Part shown: piece after piece, positions 17,535 through 25,639 of the stretch
How the letters are laid out: every line of letters begins with the position of its first letter
How positions within the stretch are numbered: position 1 is the stretch's first letter
Assembly: GCA_029546925.1 (NCBI GenBank)
Contig: JAKPQM010000087.1
Coordinates: forward strand, 1-34,537
Length of the DNA stretch: 34,537 bases
Origin: Actinomycetes bacterium
Lineage (GTDB): Bacteria > Actinomycetota > Coriobacteriia > Coriobacteriales > Atopobiaceae
Direction: 5' to 3'
The notes under the pieces: model-generated
Database searches by the model: none
Told to the model about the DNA's origin: nothing
The model's input: the letters and a program-made list of their open reading frames with translations, nothing else
Position numbers and translations under genes: made by a program

Positions 17535-18410
17535 ATGAGAACCTATACCCGCATCCTTGCAAGTTGCGCCGTGGCACTTACCCTTGCGCTCGGCATGACC
17601 GCCTGCGACCCCAAGGGGACGATCGACGAGATCCTCACACCCACCTCGGTCGAGGAGGCCATCGCCGCCAAGGAGGCTCAGTACGCGCCCACCATCTCCA
17701 CCCCGGTCATCCTCGAGGAGGGCTATCTCACGGTGGGCTTGCGTACGGCAGAGACCACCGCTCCCTTCTGCATCACCCAAACAGGAGGCGAGGTCATGGG
17801 CATGGACATCGAGATCGCTTCTTTGCTTGCCGATGTCATGGGTCTCAAGGTCCGCTTCGTCAACGTCACCTCCGTCGATGGCGCGCTCGGCACCGAATGC
17901 GATATCGTCATGAATGTCGAGGCAGGCAACGCCGGCGGCGCAACCGTCGTGGGCTCGTACTCCGAGAACGCCTCGGCCATCTTCCGCGTGGGCGATCCCG
18001 CAACGCTCTCAGCCGATGATCTCGCGGGCAAGACCGTGGGTCTGCAGAGCGGCTCCATCTCGCAGCGCCTGCTCTCCCAGACCGACCTGCGCATGCTCGA
18101 GACCAGCTACAACAACCTCAACGAGGCCTTCGAGGCGCTTGCCGCCGGCGAGGTCGACTATGTGTGCTGCGATCTCTATTCGGGTGCCTATCTGGCCTCC
18201 TTCTACCCCAGCATCTCGTTGTCCGGAACGCTCGATGCGCCTGACGCCGAGGGTATCGCCGTTGCAGCCGACAATACGGCGCTGCAGGTCAACGTCCAGT
18301 CTGCGCTCGATACCATCCAGACCGACGGTCGTGTGGCGCTCGTGCGCGCCAAATGGATTGCGGGCATGCCCAACGTCACCAACGAGAACATGATCCAGGG
18401 GCTCGAGTAG
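17535..18410 (+). CDS. Orphan amino-acid-type ABC transporter substrate-binding lipoprotein
   Basis: This 291-residue exported lipoprotein has a signal peptide and lipobox MTAC (Cys24). After a linker it shows a type II solute-binding fold of the SBP_bac_3 group: YLTVGLRTAETTAPFC, GMDIEIASLLADVMGLKV, LAGKTVGLQSGS and AGEVDYVCCDLYSGAYL. The first lobe lacks the usual substrate-contacting FxPfe/GfdvDl pattern in full but keeps MGMDIEIA. No permease or ATPase gene is adjacent, so it either uses a transporter encoded elsewhere or serves as a sensor. ATG 17535 follows GAGAGG at 17524-17529. It lies directly after the structured RNA candidate, so it could be transcribed with it. Confidence 0.82.
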   Translation: MRTYTRILASCAVALTLALGMTACDPKGTIDEILTPTSVEEAIAAKEAQYAPTISTPVILEEGYLTVGLRTAETTAPFCITQTGGEVMGMDIEIASLLADVMGLKVRFVNVTSVDGALGTECDIVMNVEAGNAGGATVVGSYSENASAIFRVGDPATLSADDLAGKTVGLQSGSISQRLLSQTDLRMLETSYNNLNEAFEALAAGEVDYVCCDLYSGAYLASFYPSISLSGTLDAPDAEGIAVAADNTALQVNVQSALDTIQTDGRVALVRAKWIAGMPNVTNENMIQGLE

Positions 18411-18445
18411 CGCTCGCTTGCCGCTATCTTTTGAAGAAACTGTCA

Positions 18446-18478
18446 AGCCGACGGCATCGGTGTCCGTCGGCTGTGCTT
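18446..18478 (+). terminator. Terminator after the substrate-binding protein gene
   Basis: AGCCGACGG (18446-18454) pairs perfectly with CCGTCGGCT (18464-18472) around a nine-base loop, followed by GTGCTTTA. The remaining gap up to hpf contains short palindromes GAATCGA-GG-TCGATTC (18514-18529) and CCGGT-TTAT-ACCGG (18559-18572) that may be regulator sites. Confidence 0.7.
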
Positions 18479-18606
18479 TACCGTTCCGTTGGCGCCGCAT
18501 CTCGAACTCCAGTGAATCGAGGTCGATTCTCGGGTATCTTCTAGACAAGGGCACTGCTCCGGTTTATACCGGGTGCGCATAGTGTTAATCGCAAAAGGAG
18601 GCTTAC

Positions 18607-19194
18607 ATGGTCGACATCAGAATCTCCGGTCGCAAGGTTACCATTACCGATGCCCTGCGCTCCCATGTGGAGGACAAGTTGGGATCTGCGCTCAAGGTCT
18701 TCGACATCTCGCCTATGACCTGCGACTGCGTATTGCGCGTCGATAAGAACCCTTCCAACCTCGAGCGCAAATCGTGTGAGGTCACGGTTTTCGTACGCGA
18801 CAACGTCGTGCGCGTGGTCGCCTCGGGAGACGATATGTACGCCGCTATCGATGCTGCCGCCGATAAGGTCTCGCGCCAGCTCCGCAAATACAAGACCCGC
18901 GTGGTCGATCGCCGTCAGAAGGGCGGCCGCATCGCCGTACCCGCCAACATCGAGGATCTCGCCGATCTCATCATCTCATCCGACGAGGACGAGGATGATG
19001 AGATCCTCGTCCGCGAGAAGATCATCGACCTTCCGCCCATGACGGAGGAGGAGGCCCTCGTTCAGACCGACCTGCTCGGCCATGATTTCTATGTGTTTAC
19101 AAATGCCACCACGGGACTTATCAATGTCATCTACCATCGTAAAAATGGAGGCTATGGCATCATCAAGCCCAAGATCGAGGAGGAGCATGACTGA
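18607..19194 (+). CDS. hpf: Ribosome hibernation-promoting factor, long form
   Basis: This is the long type of HPF (also annotated raiA/yvyD), which dimerises stalled 70S ribosomes into inactive 100S particles in stationary phase. The 195-residue product has the N-terminal RaiA/S30AE domain (about 1-100, beginning VDIRISGRKVTITDALRSHVEDKL) that binds the decoding centre. An acidic linker (IISSDEDEDDE) leads to the C-terminal dimerisation domain (about 135-185, with MTEEEALVQTDLLGHDFYVFTN and VIYHRKNGGYGII). A near-perfect AAAAGGAGG lies four bases before ATG 18607. Its 3' end overlaps the DegV gene by 8 bases, so the two are co-translated. Confidence 0.95.
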   Translation: MVDIRISGRKVTITDALRSHVEDKLGSALKVFDISPMTCDCVLRVDKNPSNLERKSCEVTVFVRDNVVRVVASGDDMYAAIDAAADKVSRQLRKYKTRVVDRRQKGGRIAVPANIEDLADLIISSDEDEDDEILVREKIIDLPPMTEEEALVQTDLLGHDFYVFTNATTGLINVIYHRKNGGYGIIKPKIEEEHD

Positions 19195-20254
19195 GCTGAG
19201 CCAAGAGGGGCGCGACGCTTACGTCCGCAAACCGGAGGACGCCTACGATCTGGAAGGCGTGACCACTCCGAACAATAATTTCGTTCCCACTGAAGTCGTC
19301 AAGGCGGTGCGTGCGTTCAAGGCGCACCGCGATGTCCATATCATCGTCGATTCCTGCGCTGATTTCGCTCCCAAGGTGGCCGACCGCCTCGGTGTGGATA
19401 TCATCGGCTTCCCGTATGTGGTCGATGGCGTCGAGCACATCGATGACATCTGGCAGTCGATCAGTTACCAGGAGTTCTACGGGCAGCTCCGCTCGGGTGC
19501 CCACGTCACCACGTCGGCAGTCACGCCGGGCTACTACTACGAGGCCTTCGAGCGCGCCGCCAAGGTTGGCACGCCCACCATCTATCTCGGTTTCACCGGC
19601 GGCCTCTCGTCGAGCATCCACTCCGCCGAGCAGGCCCAGGCCATGATTGCCGAAGCCTATCCGGATTTCGAGTTCTACGTGATCGACAACCTCTGCCCCT
19701 CGGCCGCAGCCGAGCTCCTGGTTGTGGAGGCCGTCCGTCTCGCCGGCAACGGCGCGGGTGCAGCCGAGCTCTACGAGTGGGCCAAGGAGGCGCGCTATTA
19801 CATCCAAGGCTATTTCACGCTCGACACCCTCGATGCGCTGGCGGCTGGCGGGCGTATCCCTCCGGCTGCGGCCCAACTGGGCGGCAAGCTCGATATAAAG
19901 CCCGTGCTCTCCTATGATCTCAATGGATCGCTTACCCTGAAGGGCGTCTGCCGCGGCCGCAAGAAGGCTTTGCGGGCCCTCGTGTCCGATTTCCGCGAGA
20001 ACTGGTGCCAGGACCTGTCGCTTCCGGTTGCCGTCATGCATGCCGACGCCAAGAAGGATGCGGACTGGCTCGAGGAGCACCTGCGCAAGGAGAAGGGCTG
20101 CGAGGGATTGCTCATCATCCGCAGCGTCATCTCACCGGTGCTCGGAGCCCATGTGGGTCCGGGTATGGTTGCGGTGGCTTTCTGGGGCGGCGACCGCCGT
20201 GAGAAGCTCTCGCTCACCGATCGCATTGCCCGCAAAGTGCGCGCCCAGGGATAG
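19187..20254 (+). CDS. DegV family fatty-acid-binding protein
   Basis: DegV (FakB-type) proteins hold a fatty acid, in many Firmicutes for phosphorylation by the FakA kinase. This 355-residue product has the core family motifs: VHIIVDSCADFAPKVADRLGVDIIGF (strand and Asp-Ser), VTTSAVTPGYYYEAF, TIYLGFTGGLSSSIHSAEQA with the fatty-acid-contacting Ser region, FTLDTLDALAAGGRIPPAAA and HVGPGMVAVAFWG at the end. A 48-residue N-terminal extension makes it longer than the usual 280. ATG 19187 follows GAGGAGG and overlaps the end of hpf. No fakA-like gene is nearby. Confidence 0.9.
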   Translation: MTELSQEGRDAYVRKPEDAYDLEGVTTPNNNFVPTEVVKAVRAFKAHRDVHIIVDSCADFAPKVADRLGVDIIGFPYVVDGVEHIDDIWQSISYQEFYGQLRSGAHVTTSAVTPGYYYEAFERAAKVGTPTIYLGFTGGLSSSIHSAEQAQAMIAEAYPDFEFYVIDNLCPSAAAELLVVEAVRLAGNGAGAAELYEWAKEARYYIQGYFTLDTLDALAAGGRIPPAAAQLGGKLDIKPVLSYDLNGSLTLKGVCRGRKKALRALVSDFRENWCQDLSLPVAVMHADAKKDADWLEEHLRKEKGCEGLLIIRSVISPVLGAHVGPGMVAVAFWGGDRREKLSLTDRIARKVRAQG

Positions 20255-20269
20255 ACGAAGGGAACATGC

Positions 20270-21277
20270 ATGGTGCATAGAACCATCTCCAAGGTGGCTT
20301 TCATTGGCACGGGCATTATGGGTTCTGCCATTGCGGGCCGCATACTCGATGCGGGCTACGCGCTCTCGGTGAGCACGCGCACGCCCGAAAAGGCGAAAGA
20401 TCTGGTAGAACGCGGCGCCACTTGGGCGGAGAGCGTGGCAGAGGCCGTTTCAGATGCCGATGTGGTCTTCACGATGGTGGGTTATCCGGAAGATGTCGAG
20501 GACGTGTACCTCTCGTCGAGAGGCGTACTTGCCTGCGCCAAGAAGGGCGCTTGGCTCATCGACCTCACGACCTCTTCGCCCGAGCTCGCGCGTGATATCC
20601 ACGGTGCCGCCGAGATCGAGGGCCTCCACGCATTCGACTGCCCGGTCACGGGAGGGCAGAGCGGCGCCCTCGCAGGGACCCTCACCCTCATCATCGGGGC
20701 TTTCGAGGCAGATCTTCCCGGGGAGCTCTTGGAGCTCCTCTCGTGCTTCTCGGCCAAGAAGTGCTTCTTCGGGCATGCCGGTGCGGGCCAGTCTGCCAAG
20801 CTGTGCAATCAGGTCTCGCTGGCCTCGTGCATGGTGGGCTATGCCGACGCGCTGGCCCTCGCCGGGCAGGCGGGCCTCGATGTTGGGGCCGTTCTCGATC
20901 TCATGGGTTCGGGTACCGGCGGGTCGGGCGCGTCCACGGCGCTTGGACCCAAGTCGGTCGCAGGAGACTATGCTCCGGGCTTTCTTTCCGAGCACTTGCG
21001 CAAGGATATCGGCCTCGCACTTGCACATTCTGAGGAGTTTGGCCTCAGCATGCCAGGTGCCGAGACTGCTTATGCGCTTTTTGATCTACTCTGTCAGATT
21101 GGTGGCTCACGTCTTGGCACGCAGGCCATCACCCTGCTCTACGCTGACGAGGCGGAAGGTGCTGCCGCCGGCCTCGATTGGTCGCTCGCGCAGCAGCTCG
21201 ATGAATGCGAGGGCGAAGGGTGCCATTGCGACCATCACCACGATGGCGATGGGTGCTGCGGGCACCATCAGCACTAG
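20270..21277 (+). CDS. NAD(P)-dependent beta-hydroxyacid dehydrogenase with Cys/His-rich tail
   Basis: The first 295 residues are a 3-hydroxyisobutyrate dehydrogenase-type oxidoreductase: Rossmann motif FIGTGIMGSAIAGR (residues 10-23), substrate motif DCPVTGGQSGALAGTL, and the catalytic lysine in AGQSAKLCNQ (Lys177, with Asn180). This family oxidises small beta-hydroxy acids or reduces aldehydes such as succinic or tartronate semialdehyde. Unusually, the last 23 residues (313-335) contain five Cys and seven His with Asp and Gly, an obvious metal-binding tail not part of the family fold. ATG 20270 follows GGGAACATGC 15 bases after the DegV stop. The next gene starts 11 bases after its stop, so an operon is likely. 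Confidence 0.87.
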   Translation: MVHRTISKVAFIGTGIMGSAIAGRILDAGYALSVSTRTPEKAKDLVERGATWAESVAEAVSDADVVFTMVGYPEDVEDVYLSSRGVLACAKKGAWLIDLTTSSPELARDIHGAAEIEGLHAFDCPVTGGQSGALAGTLTLIIGAFEADLPGELLELLSCFSAKKCFFGHAGAGQSAKLCNQVSLASCMVGYADALALAGQAGLDVGAVLDLMGSGTGGSGASTALGPKSVAGDYAPGFLSEHLRKDIGLALAHSEEFGLSMPGAETAYALFDLLCQIGGSRLGTQAITLLYADEAEGAAAGLDWSLAQQLDECEGEGCHCDHHHDGDGCCGHHQH

Positions 21278-21288
21278 AAAGGATGGAC

Positions 21289-21945
21289 ATGGCAGAAGAG
21301 ATGGGCATCGAGGTCGATGCCATAGCAGTCGAGATTGCGGAGTCCGAGGCCCTTGAGGCCGAATCTGCGGATCCGTCGTATACCCCCGAGCTGGTCGAGA
21401 CCCTGATCGAAGGTCTCTCCGGTTTCAGCAGGCGCCGCCGCCAAGAAGTCGGCTTCGAGCTCGTGGCAATCGCGCATACCGCCCCCGAGCTGCTCGAAGG
21501 CCATATCGATGCTCTGATCGACGCTCTCTATCGTCCCGAAGCGCAGACGCGCTGGGAGGCGCTCGATGCACTCACGGCGCTCGTGCCGCTCTACGGTGAG
21601 AAGACCTTCGGCGCCTTCGAGGGGGCGGAAACCTCGCTCTTCGATGAGGGCTCCGCCACGGTTCGCCTCGCGGCCTTCCTGTTCCTGTGCCGCTACGGTG
21701 CCTTTGCGCCCGAGCGCTCCGATGAGGCGTGGCCGCTCCTCGACGAGGCCATCCAATGCTTCCACGGCGATGCCGAGTACCACGACATGCTGGGGGGTCT
21801 TCTCGAGCTGGCGCAGGGCTCTATCTCGCCTGCATGCGCCGACGCCCTTGCCGAGCGCGTGGGTTTCGACGCAGACAATGGCACATCATTCATCAAGACC
21901 TATTCCGCCGAGATCATCAAGGCCGTGAGGGGGCAGAAGGAGTAG
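21289..21945 (+). CDS. Hypothetical helical-repeat (HEAT-like) protein
   Basis: This is a 218-residue, almost wholly helical acidic protein. After a disordered acidic N terminus (to about residue 25) it consists of paired amphipathic helices such as ELVETLIEGLSGFSRRRRQEVGFELVAIA, LIDALYRPEAQTRWEALDALTALVPLYG and SATVRLAAFLFLCRYGA, the period expected for HEAT-type repeats that bind proteins or nucleic acid. I know no named homologue. ATG 21289 is preferred to ATG 21283 because GAAAGG ends six bases before it. It is packed between the dehydrogenase and a membrane-anchored SurA-like protein, so the three may be transcribed together. Confidence 0.7.
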   Translation: MAEEMGIEVDAIAVEIAESEALEAESADPSYTPELVETLIEGLSGFSRRRRQEVGFELVAIAHTAPELLEGHIDALIDALYRPEAQTRWEALDALTALVPLYGEKTFGAFEGAETSLFDEGSATVRLAAFLFLCRYGAFAPERSDEAWPLLDEAIQCFHGDAEYHDMLGGLLELAQGSISPACADALAERVGFDADNGTSFIKTYSAEIIKAVRGQKE

Positions 21946-21999
21946 CCCCTCCTATCAGCCCGAGGAAACCGTGCGCGTGCACGGAAGAGAGGATTCGCT

Positions 22000-22857
22000 A
22001 TGGCCAAGAACCAAAAGTCCGTGAAGAAAAGCGCGAGTACGGTGGTGACGCTCGTCTTGAGCGTCTGCTGCTTGGTGGCCGGCCTGCTCATCGGCCGCTT
22101 CGTGCTGGGTACGCCCACCGCTGCCAACCCCCTGAACAGGGTTACCATCACGGCCGGCGAGCTCGAAACCGTCGTCGGCACCTACACCTATGGCGGCGAG
22201 ACCCACGCGATCACCGCCCGAGAGGTCATCGAGGACAGCTCGTCGCTCGCAGCTGCCGTGAGAGAAGACGGCACCTATGAGATGCCTACGGCAGACGCCA
22301 TCTTGGGTTACGCACGCAACGCCATCATCATGAGCGAAGCGGAGTCGCGCGGCATCACGGTCACCGACGAGGATGTCTCGGCGTACGCGCTCGAAGTCCT
22401 CGGCACCGATGATTACGCTACCATCGCCTCGACCTATGGCATCTCGGAGGACGTTGCCAAGCGCATGCTCTCCGAATCGGCCATGATGAAGCAGCTCCGC
22501 GACCAGGTCCTCGCCGATACCGGCGTGGGCGAGGAGCCCGCCGCCCCCACCGTACCCGAGGATGGCAACAAAGACGTCGCGTCCAAGGAGTATGCGGACT
22601 ACGTGATCGCCCTGCTCGGCGATGAGTGGGATGCTGAGAACAACACGTGGGCACGTACCGACGGCACCTATTATGCCACGCTGCAGACCTATCCCATCTC
22701 CAACGAGGAAGCCAGTTACGAGGCGGCCGAGCAGGCCTACTATATCGCGTACACGGCCTACGCCATGACTGCAAGCAATGCCTCGCAGGAATGGACCAAC
22801 TTCGTGAACGGGCTGCTCGGCAGCGCTTCCATCGAGATCGCCACGCTCTACGCCTAA
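22000..22857 (+). CDS. Membrane-anchored extracytoplasmic SurA-N-like protein
   Basis: This 285-residue protein has a Lys-rich start, one transmembrane anchor at about 13-35 (VVTLVLSVCCLVAGLLIGRF) and an extracellular remainder. Residues 95-175 (AILGYARNAIIMSEAESRGITVTDEDVSAYALEVL and on) resemble the helical SurA/PrsA N-terminal chaperone domain. No parvulin PPIase domain follows, so a substrate-binding or chaperone-like role is possible but unproved. A proline-rich linker (AAPTVPEDG) leads to a tyrosine/alanine-rich C-terminal helix pair. ATG 22000 follows GAAGAGAGG; a small hairpin CCGTGC/GCACGG (21969-21984) lies just upstream. Confidence 0.65.
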   Translation: MAKNQKSVKKSASTVVTLVLSVCCLVAGLLIGRFVLGTPTAANPLNRVTITAGELETVVGTYTYGGETHAITAREVIEDSSSLAAAVREDGTYEMPTADAILGYARNAIIMSEAESRGITVTDEDVSAYALEVLGTDDYATIASTYGISEDVAKRMLSESAMMKQLRDQVLADTGVGEEPAAPTVPEDGNKDVASKEYADYVIALLGDEWDAENNTWARTDGTYYATLQTYPISNEEASYEAAEQAYYIAYTAYAMTASNASQEWTNFVNGLLGSASIEIATLYA

Positions 22858-22884
22858 GCCGATCGGTGACGCGGGGCCTCGGTT

Positions 22885-23628
22885 ATGAAGCTTATCGTCA
22901 GCGCGTGCCTGCTCGGGGAACCGGTTCGCTACGACGGCGGGGCAAAGCCCTGTCCCGCCGTCTGCTCTCTGGCGGCCGACCTCGAGGCCGTACGGGTATG
23001 CCCTGAGACGGCGGCGGGGCTTCCCGTGCCGCGTCCACCTGCTGAGCAGCGCGAAGGCGGGGTGTTCCTTTCCGATGGGACCGACGTGACCGAAGCCTTC
23101 TCGCGTGGCAGCGCGCTCAGCTGCGCTGAGGCCTTGGCTTCGGGAGCCGCGCTTGCAGTGCTCAAATCCAAAAGCCCCTCCTGCGGTGCGGGTATGATCT
23201 ACGACGGTACCTATACGGGTGCGCTCGTGCCGGGATGGGGGACCTTCGCGGCGCTGCTGCGCGATGCGGGCGTCACCGTGGTCACCGAGCTGGACGTCGT
23301 CCTAGCGCAGCCGAGTGCGGAGCGGCCTTGGGCCCTCCTCGTGGAAGGTGGCGGGAACCAGCTTGCAGAGCTGCTTATGGATGCGCCCATCGTGGTCATC
23401 CCGCAGGTTTCGGCGCAAGGTTTCGAGGCGGCATGTGCGCAGGCGCATGCACGGGGCTGCGGGGTGTGGATCTCGGATGCGGCAGGCTGTCCGCGCGCAA
23501 GCAGCCCGTTTATCTCCGCGCTTATGCGGGGGCTGGCCGATGATGGCCGATCCGCATCTGCTCGGGCGGAAGATCTTTCGGGCTATTCGACGGTCGCGCT
23601 TGTTAGGAAGGTGCTACGTCTGCTATAG
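22885..23628 (+). CDS. TudS/DUF523-family protein with an extra C-terminal domain
   Basis: Residues 1-145 match DUF523, whose member TudS is a thiouracil desulfurase carrying an iron-sulfur cluster. The three cluster cysteines are present: Cys8 in SACLLGEPVRYDG, Cys39 in VCPE and Cys100 in KSPSCGAG. DVTEAF and GALVPGWGTFAALL are also typical. Residues 146-247 (WALLVEGGGNQLAELLMDAPIVVIP, then an Ala-rich stretch with GCGVWISDAAGC) form an additional domain. It does not look like the DUF1722 partner commonly fused to DUF523. ATG 22885 has only a weak GGGGCC before it. The stop codon overlaps the -10 box of the tRNA promoter downstream. Confidence 0.8.
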   Translation: MKLIVSACLLGEPVRYDGGAKPCPAVCSLAADLEAVRVCPETAAGLPVPRPPAEQREGGVFLSDGTDVTEAFSRGSALSCAEALASGAALAVLKSKSPSCGAGMIYDGTYTGALVPGWGTFAALLRDAGVTVVTELDVVLAQPSAERPWALLVEGGGNQLAELLMDAPIVVIPQVSAQGFEAACAQAHARGCGVWISDAAGCPRASSPFISALMRGLADDGRSASARAEDLSGYSTVALVRKVLRLL

Positions 23629-23629
23629 T
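23600..23629 (+). promoter_or_regulatory. Promoter of the tRNA-Thr gene
   Basis: TTGTTA (23600-23605) and TATAGT (23624-23629) are 18 bp apart. The start would fall a few bases before the tRNA at 23640. Both boxes lie inside the end of the TudS-like gene, whose TAG stop is within the -10 box. Confidence 0.65.
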
Positions 23630-23639
23630 CTGTACGCGC

Positions 23640-23715
23640 GCCGGATTAGCTCAGTTGGTAGAGCGACGCACTCGTAATGCGTAGGCCAGCAGTTCGAGTC
23701 TGCTATCCGGCTCCA
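23640..23715 (+). tRNA. tRNA-Thr (anticodon CGT)
   Basis: This is a full 76-nt cloverleaf with encoded CCA (23713-23715). The acceptor arms GCCGGAT/ATCCGGC pair perfectly (23640-23646 with 23705-23711). The D arm GCTC-AGTTGGTA-GAGC, anticodon arm ACGCA/TGCGT with loop CTCGTAA (anticodon CGT at 23673-23675) and a GTTCGAGTC T-arm are all present. It reads ACG threonine codons, which are frequent in this GC-rich genome. No strong terminator follows; 23716-23800 has only a weak CGGGC/GCCCG pairing. Confidence 0.97.
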
Positions 23716-23805
23716 GGACTATTCTGCGGGCGAGGCACGACGCTTGGCCCGTATCTATATCGGTATGGCTTTGACCAGTACGGCTTTGCGTATGCAAGGA
23801 GGGTC

Positions 23806-23889
23806 ATGAACATGCTGGTCGACATGCACCCCATGGTCGAAAGATTCTCCTGCTTTCTGATCTTCCCCGCAAACATGCTATCGGTATAA
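23806..23889 (+). CDS. Possible small ORF (27 residues) upstream of the phosphate transporter
   Basis: A short frame, MNMLVDMHPMVERFSCFLIF and a few more residues, starts 3 bases after a perfect AGGAGG (23797-23802); a second ATG at 23812 has better spacing. It is fairly hydrophobic at its end and stops at the TATAAT box (23885-23890) that probably drives the Pit gene. It could be a leader peptide, a small membrane protein, or a chance frame. No attenuator is obvious. Between its stop and the transporter start lie small hairpins CCGGA/TCCGG (23896-23912) and CGATTC/GAATCG (23935-23951). Confidence 0.3.
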   Translation: MNMLVDMHPMVERFSCFLIFPANMLSV

Positions 23890-23955
23890 TGCTTTCCGGA
23901 TGATTCTTCCGGGGTCTAGGCGAGCGCCGAGATTCGATTCGAAAGGAATCGCGCC

Positions 23956-25005
23956 GTGATCGATTTTTCTGAAGCGATGGAGATGGTGGTTTCCAACCCC
24001 TTCCTCTTCATCGTCATGCTGCTCATCATGGGATCGATCTTCGTGAACGGCTCCACGGATGCCGCGAACGCTATCGCAGAGCCCATCGGCACCCGTTCCA
24101 TCGGTGTCAATCAGGCAATCATCATGAGCGTCATCTGCAACTTTGTCGGCTTGGTCGGCATGAGCCTCATCTCCACGGCTGTTGCCGATACCATCTCGGG
24201 TATGGTTGATTTCGGCGGGGATGCCCATGCTGCGCTGATCGCGCTCGCGGCGGCGACCGTCGGTATCGTCGGATGGGGTCTGGGCGCTTGGTTCTTCGGC
24301 ATCCCCACTTCCGAGAGCCACGCCCTGATCGCAGGTCTTACCGGTGGAGCCATCGCTGTATCGGGATCGCTTGCGGGCGTCAACATGGGAGAGTGGGTCA
24401 AAGTCCTCTACGGCTTGGTGCTCTCAACCATCCTAGGCTTTGCGATGGGCTGGGGGATATCCAAGATCATACTCATTGCCTTCCGAAATGCCGATAGGCG
24501 CAAGGCCAACGACTTCTTCGGAAGGATGCAGGTGCTCGGTGCTGCGGGCGTTGCCCTCATGCATGGCGCGCAGGATGGGCAGAAGTTCATGTCCACCGCC
24601 ATGCTCGCCATCGCGCTCTCGCGTGGCATGGGCATCGCTGAGATGGGAGGCTTCCCCTTGTGGCTCGAGATCCTCTGCGCTGCCGTCATGGCCATCGGAA
24701 CGGCGGTCGGCGGAAAGAAGATCATCAAGAAGGTGGGCATGTCGATGGTCAAGCTCGATAAGTACCAAGGGTTCGCCGCCTCCGCCTCCACGACGGTCTC
24801 CCTGCTCATCGCAACCTTCACGGGTCTTCCCGTCTCGACCACCCACACCAAGACCGCAGCTATCATGGGTTCCGGTTCTGCGGAGAATATCCGTTCGGTC
24901 AATTGGGCCATTGCTCAGGAAATGCTGCTCACGTGGGTCATCACGTTCCCTTGCTGTGGCCTTATCGGTTTCGTCCTTGCCAAGGTCTTCCTTGTCCTGT
25001 TCTAA
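23956..25005 (+). CDS. pit: Inorganic phosphate transporter, PiT family
   Basis: This is a 349-residue membrane protein with about ten hydrophobic segments in two inverted halves, each bearing the PiT signature: VNGSTDAANAIAEPIGTRSI near residue 32 and SASTTVSLLIATFTGLPVSTTHTKTAAIMG near residues 277-306 (equivalent to GANDVANA and GLPVSTTH). FFGIPTSESHALIAGLTGG is the matching motif of the first half. It imports phosphate, probably with H+ or Na+. The start is GTG 23956, ten bases after GAAAGGA. It ends 12 bases before the DUF47 partner, the usual pit pairing. Confidence 0.93.
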   Translation: MIDFSEAMEMVVSNPFLFIVMLLIMGSIFVNGSTDAANAIAEPIGTRSIGVNQAIIMSVICNFVGLVGMSLISTAVADTISGMVDFGGDAHAALIALAAATVGIVGWGLGAWFFGIPTSESHALIAGLTGGAIAVSGSLAGVNMGEWVKVLYGLVLSTILGFAMGWGISKIILIAFRNADRRKANDFFGRMQVLGAAGVALMHGAQDGQKFMSTAMLAIALSRGMGIAEMGGFPLWLEILCAAVMAIGTAVGGKKIIKKVGMSMVKLDKYQGFAASASTTVSLLIATFTGLPVSTTHTKTAAIMGSGSAENIRSVNWAIAQEMLLTWVITFPCCGLIGFVLAKVFLVLF

Positions 25006-25017
25006 GGAGCTGCGAGT

Positions 25018-25638
25018 ATGGCGCGTTTGAAGAAAGAAGACGAGTTCTATACGATGCTCAAGGACCTCATGTCGACGATCGTCACATCGACTGAGCTCTA
25101 CGTCGACATCGTCAACGGGTTCCCCGAGTCGCAGAGCATGATCCCCCAGATGAAGGTCTACGAAGCAGAGAGCGATGAGAAGGCGCGCATTATCTTCGAG
25201 AAGCTCCACGCGTCGTTCATCACGCCGTTCGATCGCGAGGATATCTCCGATCTCACCTTCAAGCTCGATGACATCATCGACTATACGGCAAGCGTTGCCA
25301 TCCGCTTCGACCTGTTCAACGTGCAGTCCATCCGCGAGGAGGCAAAGCAGATGGCCGAGCTCACGCTCGCCGCTGTACGCGAGATCGAGACCATAATCAA
25401 CCACCTGCCCAATTATAAGAACGATCCCATCGTCATGGAGCGTGCCCATGCGGTCGGCCTCATCGAGGATGAGGGTGATGGGGTGTATGAGACCGCCCTG
25501 CGACGTCTCTTCCGCGACGACATGGATGGGACGGAACGCCTCAGCTGGCTGCGCCTCTTCGACCGCATGGAGAACAGCATCGATGCGTGCGAGCATGCCT
25601 CCCGTGTGGTCCGTACCGTGGTGATGAAGAGCGCGTAG
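25018..25638 (+). CDS. DUF47 PhoU-like phosphate transport accessory protein
   Basis: This 206-residue all-helical cytoplasmic protein belongs to the DUF47 (Pit accessory, PhoU-like) family. The family's helices are recognisable: ELYVDIVNGFPESQSMIPQMKVYEAESDEKARIIFEKLHASFITPFDREDISDL, DDIIDYTASVAIRFDLFNV, the acidic metal-binding EDEGDGVYETALRRLF, and DRMENSIDACEHASRVVRTVVMK at the end. It is thought to control the partner Pit transporter. AAGGAGCTGCGAGT precedes the ATG. The stop lies one base before the next start, so pit, this gene and the HAD gene form one operon. Confidence 0.92.
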   Translation: MARLKKEDEFYTMLKDLMSTIVTSTELYVDIVNGFPESQSMIPQMKVYEAESDEKARIIFEKLHASFITPFDREDISDLTFKLDDIIDYTASVAIRFDLFNVQSIREEAKQMAELTLAAVREIETIINHLPNYKNDPIVMERAHAVGLIEDEGDGVYETALRRLFRDDMDGTERLSWLRLFDRMENSIDACEHASRVVRTVVMKSA

Positions 25639-25639
25639 C

